Shown piece after piece: positions 1-10,967 of a stretch of DNA of 33,771 bases. The stretch is from Bacteroidaceae bacterium. Its GTDB lineage: Bacteria; Bacteroidota; Bacteroidia; Bacteroidales; Bacteroidaceae. The position numbers were made by a program, and so were the translations under genes. The notes under the pieces were generated by a model. That model was not told where the DNA came from. It saw only the letters and a list, made by a program, of their open reading frames with translations, and did no database searches. The stretch spans positions 1 to 33,771 of the forward strand of contig JAKSLU010000017.1 of NCBI GenBank assembly GCA_024400995.1. Direction: 5' to 3'. How positions within the stretch are numbered: the first letter of the stretch is position 1; every line of letters starts with the position of its first letter.

Positions 1-24
1 AAGTCGGGGCTTCGTTTATAAAAA

Positions 25-54
25 GAGGGTGTGCCAGCATTTTGACACACCCTC
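25..54 (-). terminator. Hairpin terminator downstream of pflA; dispersed repeat copy
   Basis: A 30-nt palindrome with arms GAGGGTGTG and CACACCCTC, one internal C/A mismatch, two further pairs and a 6-nt loop. Read on the minus strand it is followed directly by TTTTTAT, so it looks like an intrinsic terminator for the leftward asd-M60-M60-pflB-pflA block. On the plus strand it is followed by AAATTTT, so it may work in both directions. A 29/30-identical inverted copy lies at 33723-33752. Termination is inferred from structure only. Confidence 0.75.
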
Positions 55-61
55 AAATTTT

Positions 62-127
62 CGTAGTGTACGGTGTAGTTTTCCGTAGTGTATAGTGTAG
101 TTTTCTCTAGTGTACGGTGTAGTGATG
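62..127. repeat. Three tandem copies of a 22-bp unit
   Basis: Three head-to-tail units (62-83, 84-105, 106-127). Each contains TAGTGTAYRGTGTAG; the first two end in TTTTC, and the third diverges at its last bases. The array lies between the end of pflA and the hairpin at 25-54. The units are directly adjacent with no spacers. Unit 2 contains AGTGTATAGT, which is also present in the 22-bp array at 13075-13140. Confidence 0.85.
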
Positions 128-135
128 AGGGTGTC

Positions 136-870
136 CTACCCTACTACCTCACAGGCCACATGCTGGCGGAAGATGCTGATGGCATTCTGCTTGCGTTCCG
201 CACTCAATGGCTCTACGTCAGCAAGGGGATAGGGTATGTGGAGGTCCTCATACTTGTACCGTCCCATGGTGTGATAAGGCAGAATCTCTACCTTCTGCAC
301 ACAACTATAGTGGGCCACGTGCTCTGCCAGAGCGTGGAGGCGCTCATCGTTGTCGGTGAGCGAAGGTACCACGACATGGCGTATCCAGGTGGGTATGCCC
401 TGCTGCTCAAGATAGTCGAGCATGGCCTGGTTGTTGGTGCGGCTCATACCTGTGAGACGAGGATGGAGACTGTCGTCGAGCGTCTTGATGTCGAGCATGA
501 CGAGGTCAGTGTGGCTCAAAGCCTGACGCACATGCTCATTCCACACGGAGCCGCTGGTATCGAGGCAGGTATGCAGGCCAGCCTCATGGCATAGGCGGAA
601 GAACTCAGCTACGAACTGCGCCTGCACGAGGGGTTCGCCACCCGTACAGGTCACACCTCCACGATGAATAAAGTTCCAGTAGCGACGTACCTCCTCCAAC
701 AACTGCTCTGCCGTCCACTCATACTGCACAGGACGCGATGCATCCCAGGTATCTGGATTGTGACAAAAGAGGCAGCGCAGCGGACAGCCCTGCATGAATA
801 CGACAAAGCGTATGCCAGGACCGTCCACCGTGCCGAAGGACTCAAGAGAGTGTATGCGACCCTTGTTCAC
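136..870 (-). CDS. pflA: Pyruvate formate-lyase activating enzyme (radical SAM)
   Basis: A radical-SAM activase that installs the glycyl radical on pyruvate formate-lyase under anaerobic conditions. The cluster motif GCPLRCLFCHNP supplies the CxxxCxxC cysteines, preceded by ESFGTVDGPGIRFVVF, which is typical of PflA. The gene follows pflB and the two form the expected pair. There is no ATG at the front. A TTG at 892-894 would give 252 residues and a 6-bp gap from pflB. A GTG at 868-870 gives 244 residues and places the N-terminus (NKGRIHS) as in E. coli PflA (GRIHSFES). I prefer the GTG on family length, but neither has a visible Shine-Dalgarno sequence. The function is secure and the start is not. 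Confidence 0.95.
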   Translation of the reverse strand: MNKGRIHSLESFGTVDGPGIRFVVFMQGCPLRCLFCHNPDTWDASRPVQYEWTAEQLLEEVRRYWNFIHRGGVTCTGGEPLVQAQFVAEFFRLCHEAGLHTCLDTSGSVWNEHVRQALSHTDLVMLDIKTLDDSLHPRLTGMSRTNNQAMLDYLEQQGIPTWIRHVVVPSLTDNDERLHALAEHVAHYSCVQKVEILPYHTMGRYKYEDLHIPYPLADVEPLSAERKQNAISIFRQHVACEVVG

Positions 871-900
871 TCTAGTAGGGGTGTCAGGTAGCAAACTCTC

Positions 901-3138
<2,238 letters not shown>

Positions 3139-3191
3139 AATAGAATTACTTTGATTAATAGGGGTTTTCAATTGTTTGTTATTTAGACAAA

Positions 3192-3223
3192 CCGATTAAT
3201 CGACTATTCGATTGTTCGATTTT
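3192..3223. repeat. 8-bp tandem repeat (4 copies) overlapping a gene end
   Basis: Four adjacent 8-bp units (CCGATTAA, TCGACTAT, TCGATTGT, TCGATTTT) cover the last codons and stop of the upstream M60 peptidase gene. An 8-bp unit is not a multiple of three, so a change in copy number would alter the extreme C-terminus. The tail residues SNNRIVD encoded here lie beyond the conserved IYIING ending of the paralogue. Confidence 0.7.
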
Positions 3224-6200
3224 ATCTTTCCATTAATAATATATAATGTACCAGGACGGGACATCTTGATTCGACGGCCCTGAAGGTCGTAGGCCGTTGT
3301 TGCTCCCTGAGCCACAGAGGGGAGTGATACAGACTCAGGAAGATTGGTGGTAAGCTCTATATCTGTGCCATCACCCATGGCTGCCACTAGTCTGAAGGAC
3401 TTGGAACGGAGGGAGTAAGGGAGTGTAAAGGTCATGAGGTTGGAGACAAAAGCCATCTTGCCGTCCTCGTCATACACCTTGAAGCCCACCAGCCCCTTAG
3501 CACCAGTGCCGTGGATAGTCACCTTTCCACCAGTTGTCATACTATAGTAGTAATCGGGCAACAAGGGAGTCTCAAGGTAGGTTGTATATTGACCGACATC
3601 GCCAGCTGTAGCATTGGCACCCACCTGATCGTCGCCACGACGTTCCTTGAGTTCACCCTCCTTGTGGCCCTCATACGTAGCCAGAACAGGCTCTACGCGA
3701 TCCTCGATAAAGAGGATATTGCCCAACTTGCGGGGGAACTGGTGCATGTACTCCAGCGTCTCATCGATATCCTCCTGGGTGGTGGTGACGTAGTATGTAC
3801 CATAGTCTCCTACCTGGAGTCCTTCCACGGGCACAAAGAAGCCGTAGGTGGCAAAGAACTCACTCAGGTCTGCCTGAGCCACATCGCAGCAGGCGCGTGC
3901 CAACTTGAGGTATTCATCACGGCCACGGATGTCCATCGGCACGGAGTGGTCCATACGATCCTTGCGCATCTTGGCAAAGAAACGGGGGTAGAAGTCTGGC
4001 ATGTAGCCATTGACATGGAAGTAGAGATAGAGCTGATAGAACATGTGGGTGGTCTCCCAGATATCGTATTTGTTCCATGGGGTCTTGGAGGCAAAGTGAC
4101 CGAAGATTGTGGCAGGAGCTGCTGCACGCTGTGTAGTGCGTCCCTGCTTATATACACAGACATTAGAGAAGAGGTTGTTGCTCGACTCTGTAGTACCCAC
4201 CATGTTGATCAGCTCCTGACGCAGGTGGCCGTTCTCGTGGGCAGGTCCCCATATGCCGCCAGTGCCTATACCAGACGGACTCATGATAGTGGAGAGGGTG
4301 CTCTCCTCGTAGTATGTACCATTGTTGGTTGCATACATATAGTCATGATTCATCGAGAAGCAGTTGAAGATATTGCGGCACACCTCGGAGTAGCCCGGGA
4401 TGTACTCATCACTCAGTCCCATCAACTCGTCCTGAGTATCACCAATCATATCCCAGTGGCGCAGTACCGCCTCCATATCCGTTGGGCAAGCCTTCTGCAC
4501 GAGGTCTGACTTCATGTGGAAGACAAAGTTGTTGGTCTTGATGTTCACTATATCGGACTGCTTGAGAAGTTTCTCGCGCAGATGAGCCCAAGTTGCATTG
4601 TCGTGACCTCGGGTCTTGTCATAATAACCATTGAGATGACCTCCCTCTATGTGGATACGCACATCAGGGCAGGAGGCCAGTTTAACACTCATGTTATTGG
4701 TCTGATAGAATACGAACACGTTAGCCTCCTCGGAGAAGGTAAATACGTTGATACCTTTCTTCAGATCATAGGTCTCACCGCTGCCGTTAGTGCCCTTGAC
4801 GAGTTCCAACTGCATAGTTGAGTTGCTGGGCTGAGCGTGGTCACAGAACACGGTGAGAATATCACCCGCCTTCACAGTTATACCTGTGGGATTACTCAGT
4901 TTGCCTGCATAGAAGCTGTAACCCACCTTTTCGAGTATCTGTATATAGGAGGAGTAAACCTGATACGTATTGACACGGAACTCACGTGACATCTCATCCT
5001 CGTCACCCCAGGTATTGTTCTTAACTTTGAGTGCTATATTGATGAGAGACTGGGGCAGATTGTAGTCCATCATTTGCTTACGGAGTAGCTCATCGCTGAG
5101 ACTTTGATACTCCGTCTTTAGTTCAGAACAACTAGCATCTGTGAAGAAGGCAACAAACTTGGTATTGTAGTCATTGAGGTGCTCCTTCACATCGAGATAG
5201 TCGTTGTATGTATTCTGTGCTTCTGCTATCTCCTCTGCCGTGAGTTCGCTCTTGATGAATACCCAATGTGAGTTTGGCAACGTTCTCTCTTTGGCATAAA
5301 TCGCATGCACAGAGGACTCACTGTAACATAAAGTCTCGTTGGGTACAGAAAGAACGTAACTACGCTGCCAGGCATCGTCGCTCTCTGTAACCGTGAAAGA
5401 ATGCGACTTGACAACAGAGGTAACTTGCCCCTTGCCAGAACCATAGCTAAAGTAGAAGTAATTGCCACTGCGCAGATTGCGGATGCAATATGTACCATCC
5501 CCTGAGGCTATAAACTGCCAATATTGAGAGTAATCTACCGGATTGGGAACAGATGCGATAAGGTTGCCTGCACCATCCTCCGCTATGTTGCGACCCGTAT
5601 CGGCATTGCGAATCTGAGTAATCAGGCCATCGGCGGGACGAGCATAGCCAGACACCTCATCCAGATGGTCCTTTATGGCCACTGCCTCGAGGTCATCGAT
5701 ACTCTGTATCTTCCAGTCTGAAGCAGGGTTGTCATTATTGGAGTTATTGGCTATCCAATTAATAATTTTATGACTGGTATCATCATGGAGGCAGGTCTTG
5801 TCAGAGAAGTTAGCCGACGACGATATAGTAACAAGTTGCTTGGTGGATGTTGTCTTGGTGGATGCCTTGACATAGAGCACGCTGGGGTTTAGCTCAGTCG
5901 TGTATTGCTTGCTAGCTCCGCTCAGGTTCTGAACGTAACGTCCAGTCTCGTAGTTGCGAAGATAGTAGCCACCCTGACCGTTGGGCTGCAGAACCCACCA
6001 CTGGTTTTCTGCCCCGTCTGCTGTGGTCTTGCATGTCAGACTATGATTATCTAGCTCAGTCATGGACATACTGGTAGCGCGCTGCGAGGTGAAGCTGAAT
6101 ACTCCTCCTGAGGCCAACATGCGGTTGAGCTGTGCACCTCCATTGAGGTCATCGGTTGTGCCTATCGTAACGGGATAGAATGCATGGTCATATACACCAC

Positions 6201-6747
6201 CCGTAGAGGTAGGAGAATCTCCAGCCTCGCTGAAGGCGGGCCAGCCATTGCCAAATCCTGTGAGGAGATTGCCATCTTCGCTCTCTCCTCGTACCATCCA
6301 GTGACCGCCAGCAGAACCTATTCGTGATATGTAGTAGCTACCGCGATTGCTCTGGTTCGTTTCGACAGAGAGAGAACGACCTGATACATCCGCCTTGCCA
6401 AACCAGTGTCCAAGTCCAGTACGGATATAATACTTCTTGGGCTGATCATCGCCTACAGGAATGACTTGCACGAGATAGGCGGCATTGGCTGCTGTTAGAT
6501 TATCGCCAGCAAGCAACCCCTTATCACTCATATTGAGCATCTTAGATGTGGGTTGCTCGTAGTAGTAAGCTTTACGCCCCTGATTGTACATCAGATACCA
6601 CTGGCCCTCTTTGAAGGAAGTCGTAGAACCCGAATTTACTCTTACAACCACGAGGTCCTTAAGCTCTGCCACCTGCGCCTTGAGTGCGGAGGTGCCAGAG
6701 ATAAGAGACAGCAGAATTATGGTTATTCCGATTAACTTGTTACACAT
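3196..6747 (-). CDS. Secreted M60-like (enhancin-family) metallopeptidase, lectin-decorated
   Basis: A large exported zinc peptidase of the M60-like type, a family that includes mucin-O-glycoprotein proteases of gut Bacteroidetes. The zinc site is HENGH at residues 837-841, followed by Glu854 in the TESSNN segment, which fits HExxH-x(8-28)-E. Approximate layout: signal peptide 1-24; a lectin-like domain 26-190 starting near WYLMYNQGR; two ricin-like trefoil segments near 205-330 and 385-510; a helical linker; the M60 core about 640-1050; and a C-terminal tail with YDLQGRR and LYIINGK. The start is the ATG at 6747, which begins a clear signal peptide (MCNKLIGITIILLSL). The in-frame ATG at 6789 would overlap the upstream paralogue's end and add 14 non-hydrophobic residues. 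The substrate is inferred from the family only. Confidence 0.88.
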   Translation of the reverse strand: MCNKLIGITIILLSLISGTSALKAQVAELKDLVVVRVNSGSTTSFKEGQWYLMYNQGRKAYYYEQPTSKMLNMSDKGLLAGDNLTAANAAYLVQVIPVGDDQPKKYYIRTGLGHWFGKADVSGRSLSVETNQSNRGSYYISRIGSAGGHWMVRGESEDGNLLTGFGNGWPAFSEAGDSPTSTGGVYDHAFYPVTIGTTDDLNGGAQLNRMLASGGVFSFTSQRATSMSMTELDNHSLTCKTTADGAENQWWVLQPNGQGGYYLRNYETGRYVQNLSGASKQYTTELNPSVLYVKASTKTTSTKQLVTISSSANFSDKTCLHDDTSHKIINWIANNSNNDNPASDWKIQSIDDLEAVAIKDHLDEVSGYARPADGLITQIRNADTGRNIAEDGAGNLIASVPNPVDYSQYWQFIASGDGTYCIRNLRSGNYFYFSYGSGKGQVTSVVKSHSFTVTESDDAWQRSYVLSVPNETLCYSESSVHAIYAKERTLPNSHWVFIKSELTAEEIAEAQNTYNDYLDVKEHLNDYNTKFVAFFTDASCSELKTEYQSLSDELLRKQMMDYNLPQSLINIALKVKNNTWGDEDEMSREFRVNTYQVYSSYIQILEKVGYSFYAGKLSNPTGITVKAGDILTVFCDHAQPSNSTMQLELVKGTNGSGETYDLKKGINVFTFSEEANVFVFYQTNNMSVKLASCPDVRIHIEGGHLNGYYDKTRGHDNATWAHLREKLLKQSDIVNIKTNNFVFHMKSDLVQKACPTDMEAVLRHWDMIGDTQDELMGLSDEYIPGYSEVCRNIFNCFSMNHDYMYATNNGTYYEESTLSTIMSPSGIGTGGIWGPAHENGHLRQELINMVGTTESSNNLFSNVCVYKQGRTTQRAAAPATIFGHFASKTPWNKYDIWETTHMFYQLYLYFHVNGYMPDFYPRFFAKMRKDRMDHSVPMDIRGRDEYLKLARACCDVAQADLSEFFATYGFFVPVEGLQVGDYGTYYVTTTQEDIDETLEYMHQFPRKLGNILFIEDRVEPVLATYEGHKEGELKERRGDDQVGANATAGDVGQYTTYLETPLLPDYYYSMTTGGKVTIHGTGAKGLVGFKVYDEDGKMAFVSNLMTFTLPYSLRSKSFRLVAAMGDGTDIELTTNLPESVSLPSVAQGATTAYDLQGRRIKMSRPGTLYIINGKIKSNNRIVD

Positions 6748-6766
6748 ATAAATTTTACAATGTATA

Positions 6767-9700
6767 TCAATATAGTTGTTTCCTGCCATTAATTATGTAG
6801 ATACTACCACGCACAGGAGTGCTCACCTGGCGTCCCTGGAGATCCATGATGCGGTTAGTCTGGCTACTACACTCATTGCAATCCATCTGATTGACTCCCA
6901 CGGGGAGGTTAGTGCTCAGCTGAATATCGGTGCCGTCACCCATAGCCGCCATCAAGGTATATTTCTGAGTGCGCAACTCGGCGGGCAGGGTGAAGCTCAT
7001 GCAGTTGGAGAGATAAGCGAGTTTGCCAGCCTCATCATAGACCTTGAAGCCCACGAGGCCCGTAGCACCTGTACCGTTTATAGTCACCTTGCCTGTGGAA
7101 CTTACAGTGTAGTAGTAGTTCACAAGATTCGGCTCGTCAAGGAAGGTGGTATAGTGTCCCAAATCGCCTGCAGATGCGCTTCCGAGAGGATCACCTGAGC
7201 AGCGCTTCTTCATCTCGTTGGCCTTATGTCCTTCATAGGTAGCAGGCACAGGCTGAATACGGTCATCAATGAAGAGGATATTGCCCAACTTCTTGGGGAA
7301 CTTATGCATATACTCCAACGTGGCATCAATCTCTTCCTGAGTAGTTGTGACGCTCCAGATGCTGCCATTCTCAGATATAGAGTACTTCGACGAGGGCACG
7401 AAGAAGCCATAGGCTGCAAACACCTCGCTAAGATCAGCCTGAGCTACATCGCAGAAGGTACGAGCCAACTTTAGATACTCGTCACCAGCATGGATGTTGT
7501 TACGGTCGTTCTTGTCCATAGGATCCTGACGCAACTGCGAGAATACGCGGGGATAGAAGTCGGGCATAATACCATTGACATGGAAGTAGAGATAGAACTG
7601 GTAGAGCATGTGGGTGGTCTCCCAGATGTCATAGTCCTTCCAGTGAGTACCAGTGGCAAAGTGGTCATACACGGTCTTGGGGGCAGCACCTCGGTGAGTG
7701 GTACGACCCTGCTTGTACACAGCCACGTTGGAGAAGAGGTTGTTGCTCGACTCCAGAGTACCAACCATCTCGATGAGGTTCTGGCGCAGATGGCCACACT
7801 CGTGGGCAGGTCCCCAAATGCCATCTGTCTCCATAGACTCCGTGTTCATAATACCAGAGATAGCGCTCTCCATGCACTGTACGCCATAGAGGCCTGCCAT
7901 CATAAGACCACCGATGTAGTAGTCCTTAGAGAAGAAGTTATACACATTGCGCTGCACCTTAGAGATACCCGGAATCCATGTATCGTTGTAGCCCATAAGC
8001 TCATTCTCCGATTCAACCATGTCATCCCAGGCTTTAAGCAGACGCTCCATGTAGATGGGGCAAGCCTGTTGGGTGAGTTTGTTGTTCATACAGAACACCA
8101 CATTATCGGTCTTGATATTCACCACGTCGGAGTGCTTGAGCAACTTCTCGCGCAGATGCTTCCATGTTGCATCATTGTGACCACGGGTTTTATCATAGTA
8201 TCCCTGAAGATGGCCGCCTTCAATGTGGACACAGACATCGGGAAAGTTAGCCAGAGGCGTATTTACCTTGCTGTCGTCCTGCTGATAGAATACGAAGAGG
8301 TTGGCATCCTCACTGAAGGAGAATATGTTCACACCCTTGGTGAGAGTAAACAGCGAGGTTTCGTTGGCATTGGAGTCGGTACCCGACACAGCCTCTATCT
8401 GGAGCTTGCTACCAGAGGGAGCAGCCTGATCGCAGAAGAAGGTGACGATATCGCCCGACTTCACAGAAATACCCGTGGGATTGCTCAGACGACCAAAGGC
8501 ATAGCCCATACCCATACGATACTTGGCAAACATATTGTGGGAATACACCTGATACTTGGCCACGCGGAAGTCGCGCGACATATCATCCTCCTGCGCCCAG
8601 GTGTTGTCCTTTACCTTCATGGCAATGCGGATGAGGTACTCAGGCAACTTATCGGCCACGAGTTTGGCACGGAAGGCCTCCGAAGATAGACTCTTATACT
8701 CTGCCTTTAGTTCCGAACAAGAGGCATCGGTGAAGTAGGCAGCCAGTTTGGTGGTATAACTGCTGGCATTGTTCTTGATATCGGTGTAGGCCTGGAATGC
8801 CAGCTGTGCCTCCTCAATCTCGCGGGTGTCAAGGTCAGCCTTGATGAGCACCCAGTGGCTACGAGGGTCATCAGAGTCAGTATTGACCACATAAGGTTCA
8901 GGAGTATCCGTAGGAGCCTTGCCTGCTGTGGTGTGGGTGAAATAGCGGCTTTGGCTGGTAATTGAGCTGATATGATAGGTGCGTTCCCACTTGGTGTTGG
9001 TCTCGGTGAGCACATAGCTACCTTTCTTGCTAGCAGTGGCAGAAGCTGTCTGCACAGAGCCATTACCAGTGCCTGTGGTGTAGTTAAAGTAGTGGCCAGT
9101 CTTCACGTTGCGGAAGGCAAACTGACCGGCAGAGGTCTGCTCCATGACCCAATACTGTGAGTAGTCCTCAGCATTAGGAGCAATGGCCAGCAGTTTGCCG
9201 CTGCTTGACTCGCTAATATTAGTGCTGGTCTCAACATTGCGAATCTGCACGGTAACGCCATCGGTAGGCTTGACCTGACCTGAGAGTTCGGCAAAGTGCT
9301 CCTTGATGGTAGCAGCATCAAGACCCTCTACGGCAACGATACCCCAATCAGAGGCTGGATTGTCGGTCGGCGTAGTAGCGGCAGCCCAGTTCACTACATT
9401 GTGGTTAGCATCGTCGTGAAGGCAGCTCTTTCCACCGAAGTCAGAGTTGGACGAAATTGTGACCAGAGGCTTAGAGTTTGTAGAGTTAGGAGAAGCCTTC
9501 ACATAGAGGCGAGAGCGGTTGGAACCTGAGGTGTAGCGCGCACTGGTGCCACTGGTGCTCTGCATATAGAGGCCTGTAGAGTAATTACGCAGGGCAAAAC
9601 CTCCGCTGGCCAAAGGCTGAAGCACCCACCACTGAGCCTGGTTCGTCTTGCTGGTTGTCTTGCACAGGATGCGGTGATCAGTAGGGTCAGTAATCGACAT

Positions 9701-9835
9701 CTTAGTGTCGCGCTGCGAGGTAAAGCTATAGACTCCCCCCTCATTGAGGGCTGTAGTTACAATGGTTTGTGCATGCACTCCTACTACTGTAAGTGCCCAC
9801 ACCAAAATGAAAGTAAAGCGAGTAAGGTTTTTCAT
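6767..9835 (-). CDS. Secreted M60-like metallopeptidase, paralogue of the next gene
   Basis: A 1022-residue exported paralogue of the 3196-6747 protein. It has a signal peptide (MKNLTRFTFILVWALTVVGVHAQ region, residues 1-23), trefoil-like lectin segments at about 25-165 and 190-330, an M60 core and a short C-terminal tail with MDLQGRQ and IYIINGR. The zinc motif is HECGH at residues 678-682, with Glu695 in LESSNN as the likely third ligand. It lacks the extra N-terminal domain of its partner. Both proteins carry the same blocks GGHLxGYYDKTRGH, SSNNLFSNV and FYLYFHVNG/LYLYFHVNG, so they arose by tandem duplication. The ATG lies only 3 bp after the asd stop, which implies co-transcription with asd. 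Family role: degradation of glycoproteins such as mucins. The actual substrate is unknown. Confidence 0.9.
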   Translation of the reverse strand: MKNLTRFTFILVWALTVVGVHAQTIVTTALNEGGVYSFTSQRDTKMSITDPTDHRILCKTTSKTNQAQWWVLQPLASGGFALRNYSTGLYMQSTSGTSARYTSGSNRSRLYVKASPNSTNSKPLVTISSNSDFGGKSCLHDDANHNVVNWAAATTPTDNPASDWGIVAVEGLDAATIKEHFAELSGQVKPTDGVTVQIRNVETSTNISESSSGKLLAIAPNAEDYSQYWVMEQTSAGQFAFRNVKTGHYFNYTTGTGNGSVQTASATASKKGSYVLTETNTKWERTYHISSITSQSRYFTHTTAGKAPTDTPEPYVVNTDSDDPRSHWVLIKADLDTREIEEAQLAFQAYTDIKNNASSYTTKLAAYFTDASCSELKAEYKSLSSEAFRAKLVADKLPEYLIRIAMKVKDNTWAQEDDMSRDFRVAKYQVYSHNMFAKYRMGMGYAFGRLSNPTGISVKSGDIVTFFCDQAAPSGSKLQIEAVSGTDSNANETSLFTLTKGVNIFSFSEDANLFVFYQQDDSKVNTPLANFPDVCVHIEGGHLQGYYDKTRGHNDATWKHLREKLLKHSDVVNIKTDNVVFCMNNKLTQQACPIYMERLLKAWDDMVESENELMGYNDTWIPGISKVQRNVYNFFSKDYYIGGLMMAGLYGVQCMESAISGIMNTESMETDGIWGPAHECGHLRQNLIEMVGTLESSNNLFSNVAVYKQGRTTHRGAAPKTVYDHFATGTHWKDYDIWETTHMLYQFYLYFHVNGIMPDFYPRVFSQLRQDPMDKNDRNNIHAGDEYLKLARTFCDVAQADLSEVFAAYGFFVPSSKYSISENGSIWSVTTTQEEIDATLEYMHKFPKKLGNILFIDDRIQPVPATYEGHKANEMKKRCSGDPLGSASAGDLGHYTTFLDEPNLVNYYYTVSSTGKVTINGTGATGLVGFKVYDEAGKLAYLSNCMSFTLPAELRTQKYTLMAAMGDGTDIQLSTNLPVGVNQMDCNECSSQTNRIMDLQGRQVSTPVRGSIYIINGRKQLY

Positions 9836-9838
9836 TGT

Positions 9839-10861
9839 TTAGTTTTTGGTAAATTTAGGGTCATGCTCTAGGAGCCACTCGGCTATCTGGACGGCGTTGA
9901 GAGCAGCGCCCTTCTTGATCTGATCGCTCACGAGCCAGAAGGTCAGACCACAGGGGTCAGAGAGGTCCTTGCGGATGCGACCCACATAGACGTCGTCGCA
10001 GTTTTCGAGAAAGAGAGGCATGGGATACTTCTTCTCTGCTGGCTCATCCATAAGTTGCAGACCCTGACCCTCTGCGATAGCCTTGCGAGCCTCCTCGATG
10101 GTGATGGGACGTTCCGTCTCAATCCAGACGGCCTCGCTGTGACAGCGGAGTGAGGGCACACGTACGCACATAGCGCTGACTGCAGCGTCGGTGTGCATAA
10201 TCTTCTTGGTTTCATTGTACATCTTCATCTCCTCCTTGGTGTAGCCGTTATCGGTGAACACATCTATCTGAGGGATAACGTTGAAGGCAAGCTGATATGC
10301 AAACTTCTCGACTGTGACGGGGTCGCCTGCCAACACCTGACGATACTGTTCAAAGAGTTCCTGCATGGCAGCAGCACCAGCACCGCTGGCAGCCTGATAG
10401 GAGCTCACGCGGACTCGCTTGATATGTGAGAGATTCTCCAGTGCCTGCAGAGCTACGACCATCATGATGGTAGTGCAGTTGGGGTTGGCAATGATGCCAC
10501 GAGGACGCTGGAGGGCATCTTCTGCATTACACTCAGGCACTACGAGGGGCACGTCGGGATCCATGCGGAAGGCCGAGGAGTTGTCTATCATCACAGCACC
10601 GTACTTGGTGATATCCCCAGCATACTCCTGAGCAGTGCCGCCGCCAGCACTGGTAAAAGCAATATCTACGCCACGAAAGTCCTCTGGCTCATGACGGAGG
10701 AGCTGCACGGTGATATCCTTGCCACGGAAATTGTAGGTTGTTCCCGCACTACGGGGGCTACCGAAAAGAAGAAGTTCGTCAATGGGGAAATTGCGCTCGG
10801 CCAAAGTGCGCAGAAATTCCTGGCCAACGGCGCCGCTGGCACCTACTATTGCTACTCTCAT
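9839..10861 (-). CDS. asd: Aspartate-semialdehyde dehydrogenase
   Basis: NADPH-dependent reduction of aspartyl phosphate to aspartate semialdehyde, the branch point to lysine/diaminopimelate, threonine and methionine. The N-terminal nucleotide-binding motif is [13 protein letters not shown]. The catalytic Cys129 lies in NPNCTTIMM, and the [14 protein letters not shown] block is typical of the family. The ATG at 10861 gives 340 residues and begins [10 protein letters not shown]. The reading frame extends about 107 codons further upstream, but that stretch crosses the promoter region and part of the divergent antiporter gene and is not homologous-looking. The gene leads a minus-strand block that continues directly into two secreted peptidases. 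Confidence 0.97.
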   Translation of the reverse strand: MRVAIVGASGAVGQEFLRTLAERNFPIDELLLFGSPRSAGTTYNFRGKDITVQLLRHEPEDFRGVDIAFTSAGGGTAQEYAGDITKYGAVMIDNSSAFRMDPDVPLVVPECNAEDALQRPRGIIANPNCTTIMMVVALQALENLSHIKRVRVSSYQAASGAGAAAMQELFEQYRQVLAGDPVTVEKFAYQLAFNVIPQIDVFTDNGYTKEEMKMYNETKKIMHTDAAVSAMCVRVPSLRCHSEAVWIETERPITIEEARKAIAEGQGLQLMDEPAEKKYPMPLFLENCDDVYVGRIRKDLSDPCGLTFWLVSDQIKKGAALNAVQIAEWLLEHDPKFTKN

Positions 10862-10909
10862 AGGGATGATTTTGAAGTTACTTGTGGGAGATTGATTATA
10901 TTTTGGCTG

Positions 10910-10917
10910 CAAATTTA
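10910..10917 (-). promoter_or_regulatory. Possible -7 element for asd (TAAATTTG)
   Basis: On the minus strand, TAAATTTG matches the Bacteroidetes -7 consensus TAnnTTTG and lies about 50 bp before the asd ATG. A second TAAATTTG occurs at 10952-10959 on the same strand. Neither has a TTTG at the expected 19-21 bp upstream, so this is a weak call. Confidence 0.4.
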
Positions 10918-10939
10918 CTAAATTCTCATAAAATATTCG

Positions 10940-10947
10940 TAATTTTG
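10940..10947 (+). promoter_or_regulatory. Possible -7 element for the antiporter (TAATTTTG)
   Basis: TAATTTTG fits TAnnTTTG and lies 20 bp before the antiporter ATG at 10968, which would give a very short leader. No TTTG sits at the correct distance upstream. The call rests on the divergent layout and one hexamer-like match. Confidence 0.35.
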
Positions 10948-10967
10948 CGCCCAAATTTACCTCATTT

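Noticed and set aside
3196-9835. Polysaccharide utilisation locus
   Set aside because: There is no SusC/SusD pair, no glycoside hydrolase and no sensor-regulator in the window; the peptidases stand alone with metabolic genes.
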